Shown: in pieces, positions 7,760 to 12,169 of the stretch
Numbering within the stretch: the first letter of the stretch is position 1
How the letters are laid out: every line of letters starts with the position of its first letter
Origin: Cudoniella acicularis
Taxonomy: Eukaryota; Ascomycota; Leotiomycetes; Helotiales; Helotiaceae
Reading direction: 5' to 3'
Length of the DNA stretch: 12,169 nucleotides
Assembly (NCBI GenBank): GCA_013054445.1
Contig: JAAMPI010001618.1
Span: 1 to 12,169 of the forward strand
The notes under the pieces: model-generated
Databases searched by the model: none
What the model was told of the DNA's origin: nothing
Seen by the model: only the letters and a program-made list of their open reading frames with translations
Program-made: the position numbers and the translations under genes

Positions 7760-8815
7760 TCATATATGAGGGAACGTTCGCGCCCAATCAATTGTAATAA
7801 AAGACCCAGCGGGCAATAACCTCAGAGTTGAAAGCAACAACGCAATGAGAACCAGCCTCGCAAAAATATAGAACGATATCATAATACAGTAACAAACGAG
7901 AACAAATGGCCACATCACGCCGTCATAAACCTTGTGATTAATCTTTCGAATAAATACGCAGCTCAATAAAAGAAGTGGAATAGTAGATGAAGCTGAACAA
8001 CAAATCCTCCACAGAAGCTGTTCTGCCCTCGTTGGAAATAGAAAATTCCAGGCAGCAATATGTATAGCACAGAAGCTTATACCAACGACTAGACCAACAA
8101 GGGCTGGGTAGCGGCCCCGAATGATGCTCAAAGCCTCAGCTTCCGTTTCTGTGAGATGGAATTTTCGCCAGCGTGGGTGACAGCCGATGTGAAACTTGGG
8201 ATCAAGAACGTTCAGTGAATTTTGAATATCTTTTGGCAAATCGGCAACGGAAAAATTGTATGGTATCCGCAACATCGTACCGATATCCTTTGGCTTGCTC
8301 CACCAAAACGTGTATGTGATACAAGTGCAGAACACATATGCAACGGTGCTTATTTCGAGGGGACAGAGTGGTAGCCTTGCAATAGCGCGCGCCATGGCAT
8401 TGGTGACAAACCAGGTTGCTTGAATAACGGTAATGGCTTTTGAGAAGGCGTCGGCTTTGGATCTGTCCTGGATATCCTCCTTGGTGAAGTCGAAATCTTT
8501 CAGGTAACCGCTGAATCGCAGCTTTACTACTCCTGGGTTGCATGTTGGATATTCCCAGCCATCTTCAGTTGTCGATGGAGTGCACAAACCAAACTCAAAC
8601 CCGTCTAAAGACTTGAACCGAACACAATCCATCCCTAGATAGAAAGCATGTGTCGGCTTCCACGGTTTTTGTGCAATTCCAGTTTGTCGTAACTCTGCAA
8701 GCAGTCGCCGTGCATGAAGGTATTTGCCGAAGGCATATGAAGTGATGAGCTCAGGCCCAAGGATCGTGAGAAGAAGCCATCGAACTTTTCGAGATATTTT
8801 GCCAACCACAATCAC
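7760..8815 (-). CDS. Fungal multi-pass membrane protein of unknown function (WW-x-KP type), first exon missing
   Basis: The 351 readable residues resemble a large, uncharacterised family of fungal integral membrane proteins. Visible hallmarks are RWLLLTILGPELITSYAFGKY near the start, DRSKADAFSKAITVIQATWF, a YTFWWSKPKDI motif, about four C-terminal membrane segments (from about residue 235), and the family-like ending ITIDWARTFPHI. In this family a first exon with roughly 50 to 70 residues and a membrane segment normally precedes this part. Here there is no ATG: the frame opens with ACA GTG after a TAA at 8821-8819. An AAACAG acceptor-like site ends at 8815, so the sequence reads as an internal exon beginning at 8814 (phase 1). 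I could not find a matching first exon in the roughly 200 bases before the divergent gene at 9023. It may be a 5'-truncated pseudogene or have an unusual first exon. The first in-frame ATG encodes residue 62. Confidence 0.72.
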   Translation of the reverse strand: MIVVGKISRKVRWLLLTILGPELITSYAFGKYLHARRLLAELRQTGIAQKPWKPTHAFYLGMDCVRFKSLDGFEFGLCTPSTTEDGWEYPTCNPGVVKLRFSGYLKDFDFTKEDIQDRSKADAFSKAITVIQATWFVTNAMARAIARLPLCPLEISTVAYVFCTCITYTFWWSKPKDIGTMLRIPYNFSVADLPKDIQNSLNVLDPKFHIGCHPRWRKFHLTETEAEALSIIRGRYPALVGLVVGISFCAIHIAAWNFLFPTRAEQLLWRICCSASSTIPLLLLSCVFIRKINHKVYDGVMWPFVLVCYCIMISFYIFARLVLIALLLSTLRLLPAGSFITIDWARTFPHI

Positions 8816-9022
8816 TGTTTAAATTTAGAGATACAGGGGCAAAAGCGCTATGCGGGCGCCTAGGCTGGTTTGGGCCACCATTTGCGACCCCAGAAACGTG
8901 TCGTATCAGGGCCAGGGCGCATTTCATGCAAATTTGTTGCTTGTCTTCTCGTCGCATCCGCTGACAAATGACAATAAATACATAAGACGAGCCGATCACG
9001 AACACTACACATTTCATCACAA
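8816..9022. promoter_or_regulatory. Divergent upstream region between the membrane-protein and PIG-L genes
   Basis: These 207 bases separate two genes transcribed away from each other, so they should hold promoter elements for the PIG-L gene, and any first exon of the minus gene if it survives. No TATA box or known binding site could be assigned. The minus strand shows an acceptor-like AAACAG at 8820-8815. Confidence 0.35.
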
Positions 9023-9917
9023 ATGTACCGGCAAGGCATGTCGTACCTTGCGCTGTCTTCTGTGCCCATCATTGTGGCTCTATCATGGTGGTGCCTCGCT
9101 CGTCTCAACCCAGCTTTATTCCCCCCGATTTCCAACAAACGCATATGTCTCATGATAGCGCATCCTGATGATGAAGCAATGTTCTTTTCTCCTACGATGA
9201 TGGCTCTGACTGCGCCTCATCTCAACAATCACTTCGAAATTTTGTGCTTATGTAGCGGTAAGTGGCCATAATTTCGTGCTGCCGTTTGAATACTAAATTC
9301 GTGTAGGTGAAGATCCAGCCCTGAGAGAGACTCGAAGAGAGGAGCTCTTGAAGTCAGCCACGATACTTGGCCTCAAGTCGCCAAACGACGTCACTGTGCT
9401 CAACGATGACCGCTTCGCAGACAGCATGACTGTCACTTGGGATCACAACCTGGTGGCAGAGATTCTGTCACGAAAGTTCGTTGCATCTATAGACTCCTCA
9501 ACGCCTGAACTTAGTCTGGATGTGCTTATAACCTTCGATAACCAGGGGATATCATCACATGACAATCATATCTCTCTCTATCATGGCGCTTTGCATTGAC
9601 TTAACGGGCTTGGTCAAGCTGCGGAAAATGCGACTCTTTATTCGCTCACTACAACGAACATAGTCCGGAAGTACACTTCGTTGCTGGATGCACCTATTAC
9701 CATAGCGCTGGGCCTCTCTTCAAGAACAAGGTCCGGTGTTCGACGACTTCCTGATCAACTTGTTTTTTTGAGCGGCTTTCGAGGGTACCGCAAAGCTCAG
9801 AAGGCAATGACGCAAGGGCACCAGAGCCAAATGCTTTGGTTCAGGTATGGGTGGATTGGACTTTCGAGATATGTTGGAGTCAATGATTTGCAAAAGAAAT
9901 GGCCTGCTCGTAGCTAA
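9023..9917 (+). pseudogene. GPI12: PIG-L/Gpi12-type GlcNAc-PI de-N-acetylase with an in-frame TGA; exons 9023..9257 and 9307..9917
   Basis: Family role: an ER membrane enzyme that removes acetate from GlcNAc-phosphatidylinositol in the second step of GPI-anchor synthesis. The ATG at 9023 opens an N-terminal hydrophobic helix (SVPIIVALSWWCLARL), then the zinc-binding AHPDDE motif (9158-9175). A 49-base intron (GTAAGT donor at 9258, CTAAAT branch, GTGTAG acceptor ending 9306, phase 1) leads to exon 2. Exon 2 carries ETRREELLKSATILGL, DVLITFDNQGISSHDNH (second metal-binding histidine region), IVRKYTSLLDAPIT, KAMTQGHQSQMLWFRYGWIG and LSRYVGVNDL. These appear in family order and end near the usual C-terminus (281 codons). 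One TGA (9597-9599, codon 176) interrupts the frame directly after SLYHGALH; all family features resume in the same frame, and no intron can remove it. The cut follows both metal-binding motifs but removes the C-terminal third. Alternatives are sequencing error or stop readthrough. An essential function would need another copy if the lesion is real. Confidence 0.85.
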
Positions 9918-10321
9918 TTGACTGCTTGGTTTGGGAGGTTTTAACTTACTCTGCAACTGCAGAAGAAAGTTGAAATGTCGAGTTCGCCAGATCTTTTGGG
10001 ATCTCAATACACTTTTCAATTGTTGCACTTCTTTCTGTCCTAAAGGGTGTGCTTACATCCAGTCTTTTGAGCCTCAATATACTCTTCATTTCGACATGAA
10101 GCCCTGCAAAGTCGCACCGTTGGCTGAGAAATTTTCGCGAAATGCTTCGAATATCATCATCCTATCATTCCTACTCTCCAGCAGCTTCTTTCTCGCTGTT
10201 TGGGGCGTAACCAATCCGTGTCATCATCTCGACCCAGTTGTTTGCACCGATATATTTCTTGGTCACAAGTACAGCATCTTATATTATTCATAAATAAATC
10301 CAAGTTTGTGCATCTTTATAC
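9918..10321. other. Intergenic stretch between convergent genes
   Basis: It lies downstream of both the PIG-L gene and the Ecm33-like gene, so both 3' untranslated regions fall here. A diverged direct repeat of about 34 bases occurs at 9987-10021 and 10058-10092 (shared core TCTTTTG...CTCAATA). A 120-codon open frame from 9931 on the plus strand has no recognisable domain and is rejected as a gene. Confidence 0.45.
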
Positions 10322-11402
10322 TCAAGTAGCCAATCTCTCGTCCCCACATAGCTCATGCGGTTCACTCCGTGCACTCGCAGCCAACTCGCCTGGCTCCTCA
10401 TTGACTGGCAACTCACTCTTCTCATGATGGCCACCAAGAGGAAGTTCTGTTTGAGTCGGATGAGTATCGAAGACTGCAAGAGTTTTCCTGTGTCCTTTCC
10501 TCCCAATGAAAACAATGATCACCAAAATGATTGCAACCAGCGGAACCACTACTCCAATTCCGATCTTAGCGCCAGTTGAAAGCCCAAAACTTAGTGTTTT
10601 TGCCGGAATTTTTGCATCACTGGTTTGAGTTTCGCTTTCGCCGAGAGTGCTGCCGAGAGTGCTGCCGATAGCTGTTGCTGTCCCCGTAGCAAAAACTGAT
10701 ATATTCGTTGGATTGGAGCTTCCAGCAATGACTTCACATGGAAAACCCCCACCCATCTTGAATCCGGAACAATTTAGCGACGGATCAGTACTCATGACGC
10801 TCATTTCACCCTTAACGTCTATGAGGGCAGGGAGTTGTGGTCTGTATACAGCGAAGTTAGCCGGGTAGGTTAGAGAGGAAGAGCCAAACGTACCCAGAAA
10901 GCTCTCCCTTCGATTCGACATTGCCCGAGACGGTAGCCAGGGCTGGAAGGCTAATCAACCCAAGCGCCTCATTCCACAATATTTGCAATGAACTAGGGAT
11001 GTTCTTGAGCTGGGGGAGTGACAAATTAGTCAAAGCTACGTTGGATTCAATTGTAAGGTCTCCTGGAAGAGGTTTGTTCCCCAGTAAAAGAGCTGTATTA
11101 CTTGACGAATTCGTAATGAACTGCAATTTGGTGTTTTGAATTTCGACACGAGGCTTCCATAAAGGCTCAGGGAACCATTCACAAAAAGGAGCTCAGGCAA
11201 GTCAAACCTCAGAAACATTCTTGGCTGCAGTACTTCCAGCCGAGATCAAGTTTGAGAATAAGAATACCGCACCGCCGCCATTTCCGACAAGGCTCAAAGC
11301 GCTAGATATTGTGGTCATGGTAAAAGAAGCAGCGGCCATTCTAACGTTGTTGTCGATACTTAACCACACTGCGGTGGCAATGTCTGGCAGAGAAGCCACC
11401 AA
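10322..11402 (-). pseudogene. Ecm33/Sps2-like L-domain surface protein, N-terminus missing, two frameshifts
   Basis: The visible protein has the repeating receptor L-domain pattern of fungal Ecm33-like cell-wall proteins: SALSLVGNGGG, VNGSLSLYGS, GDLTIESNVALTNLSLPQL, LISLPALATVSGNVES and DVKGEMSVMSTDPSLNC. A GST-rich linker and one membrane helix (GIGVVVPLVAIILVIIVFIG, about 10480-10540) follow, then a cytosolic tail (SELPVNEEPGELA, EPHELCGDERLAT), so it is a type I membrane protein rather than GPI-anchored. A clean 52-base intron lies at 10893..10842 (GTACGT donor, CTAAC branch, ATACAG acceptor, phase 2). Upstream the reading moves through three frames. An extra T in GAGGTTTGAC (about 11206) and a missing T in CCAAATTGCAG (about 11126) each shift the frame; together they restore it. 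Before 11402 the frame soon hits a stop (TAA about 11412) and no signal peptide or first L-domain repeats are seen. Either this is a 5'-truncated pseudogene, or the upstream exons are unrecognisable and the two T-tract indels are sequencing errors. Confidence 0.75.
10645..10675 (-). repeat. 12-base tandem repeat in the Ecm33-like gene linker
   Basis: GGCAGCACTCTC occurs twice in tandem (minus strand), encoding GSTLGSTLG just before the membrane segment. It is a typical slippage-prone Ser/Thr/Gly linker. Confidence 0.6.
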
Positions 11403-12169
11403 TATACGTATTACGTCCCCAAAGAAGTAAAACAGTTCTTCTTACGTCAAATAATAATAAATACTTGAAATACTACGAGAATAAATATTTCTTCTTCATT
11501 TACTCATGTGTTTACCCTTCTCTGCTTTCCGCTGAATTCGCGAGTATTGTAGCACTCACATGGACCTTTTCATTACCTGCTCGACTACCATTTTTATTAA
11601 CATTCCCCCTTTGTAATTACCAAGAGGTTGTCAAGGGGTTAATTAATAGAAGTAAATCATTGCAAGTCCTCGGGAAACGTCAATGGTTGAATAGGAAGGG
11701 AGCCTCATTCATTATCATTCATTTCCGAAGTTTTAACGCAAACGAATTCTTGTTGGATGAATAAAGTGGATTAGGTGATAAGTCTCTTACAAATTTACGC
11801 AGTCTATCGGATCTCCCACCTCTCCTGCGCCTGCCTTCTCGGCTCGGCTGAGGCACTTAGGCAAGGCATGGGAGGAAATGCTCCTGTTATTATGTGGCGT
11901 AGAAAATCGAGGCACACTTAACTTCTAAGCGATGAAATGGGCGGAGACGCTAACAGTGGCGCGCTAGATTCTAATATTTCTTTTGTCAAAAGCTTCCTAA
12001 CTTCCGAGTCGGGCCGTGAGGCGTTCGTCGCTGGATACTTGGTATATGAAGCAAGGGAGCATCCCCTGTGCCTAATTAATGAGACAGGAGTAAAAGAATT
12101 TTGCTACCCCTGAGGAATTAGGTGTGGCTCTGCAGGGCTCAAACACTTCAAATCAGAGGCAAGGGAGTT
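11403..12169. other. Terminal stretch with no convincing gene
   Basis: The left part (11403-11800) is AT-rich. It has an open frame of 99 codons from 11465 on the plus strand that lacks domain features. An imperfect inverted repeat (CCTCTCCTGCGCCTGCCT at 11819-11836 against 11858-11875) could form a hairpin of about 56 bases. CACTTCAAATCA at 12144-12155 is identical to 4071-4082. The missing 5' part of the Ecm33-like gene would be expected here but I could not recognise it. Confidence 0.4.

Noticed and set aside
8202..8543. 113-codon minus-strand frame in another phase
   Set aside because: It overlaps the multi-pass membrane protein exon in a different frame and shows no family pattern.
9931..10293. 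120-codon plus-strand frame downstream of PIG-L
   Set aside because: It has a hydrophobic stretch but no recognisable domain, sits between convergent gene ends and has no clear start context.
11465..11764. 99-codon plus-strand frame
   Set aside because: AT-rich, no motif, no homologous pattern recognised; probably chance.
11819..11875. GC-richer imperfect hairpin as an RNA gene or MITE end
   Set aside because: The stem has several mismatches, there is no flanking duplication and no resemblance to a known RNA.
1..12169. tRNA, rRNA or CRISPR array
   Set aside because: No cloverleaf with A and B boxes, no rRNA-like conserved block and no regularly spaced direct repeats were found on either strand by eye.

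Overview
The window looks like nuclear DNA from a filamentous ascomycete; a finer placement would be a guess. The evidence is short introns of 49 to 61 bases with fungal-type signals (GTAAGT, GTACGT and GTATCT donors; CTGAC and CTAAC branch sites), fungal gene families (GH92 mannosidase, PIG-L/Gpi12, an Ecm33-like L-domain protein, a WW-x-KP multi-pass membrane protein), and AT-rich, repeat-rich blocks between gene islands. No bacterial operon, rRNA, tRNA or CRISPR array was seen.

Layout. Positions 1-2122 (+) hold the 3' part of a secreted-type GH92 alpha-mannosidase gene, cut by the window edge, with one 50-base intron. Positions 2123-4013 are an AT-rich, gene-free block with two non-autonomous DNA elements. 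The first is a small 248-base element with 31-base terminal inverted repeats (2502-2749). The second is a 698-base hAT-type MITE (3308-4005) bounded by a perfect 8-base target duplication, ATATTTTT, with minisatellite-like arms and a two-base assembly gap. Positions 4179-4619 (+) hold an unrecognised 146-residue ORF, and the next frame stays open to 4818. Positions 7264-5503 (-) hold a two-exon gene. Splicing joins an acidic N-terminal exon to a transmembrane and coiled-coil exon and gives a 566-residue single-pass membrane protein with three 18-residue S/T-P-T-K repeats.

The right part (7760-11402) looks like a run of damaged genes. It holds a multi-pass membrane protein gene (8815-7760, -) that has lost, or hides, its first exon. 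Next is a PIG-L/Gpi12-type GPI-biosynthesis gene (9023-9917, +), complete except for one in-frame TGA. Last is an Ecm33-like cell-surface L-domain gene (11402-10322, -) without its N-terminus and with two compensating one-base frameshifts. Positions 11403-12169 show no convincing gene.

Working together. GH92 trimming of mannose, GPI-anchor synthesis and an Ecm33-like protein are all surface or secretory functions, but nothing shows a true cluster. The most useful observations are the precise hAT MITE boundaries, the reconstructed 566-residue membrane protein, and the run of lesions in three neighbouring genes. I found no convincing previously undescribed multi-gene system.
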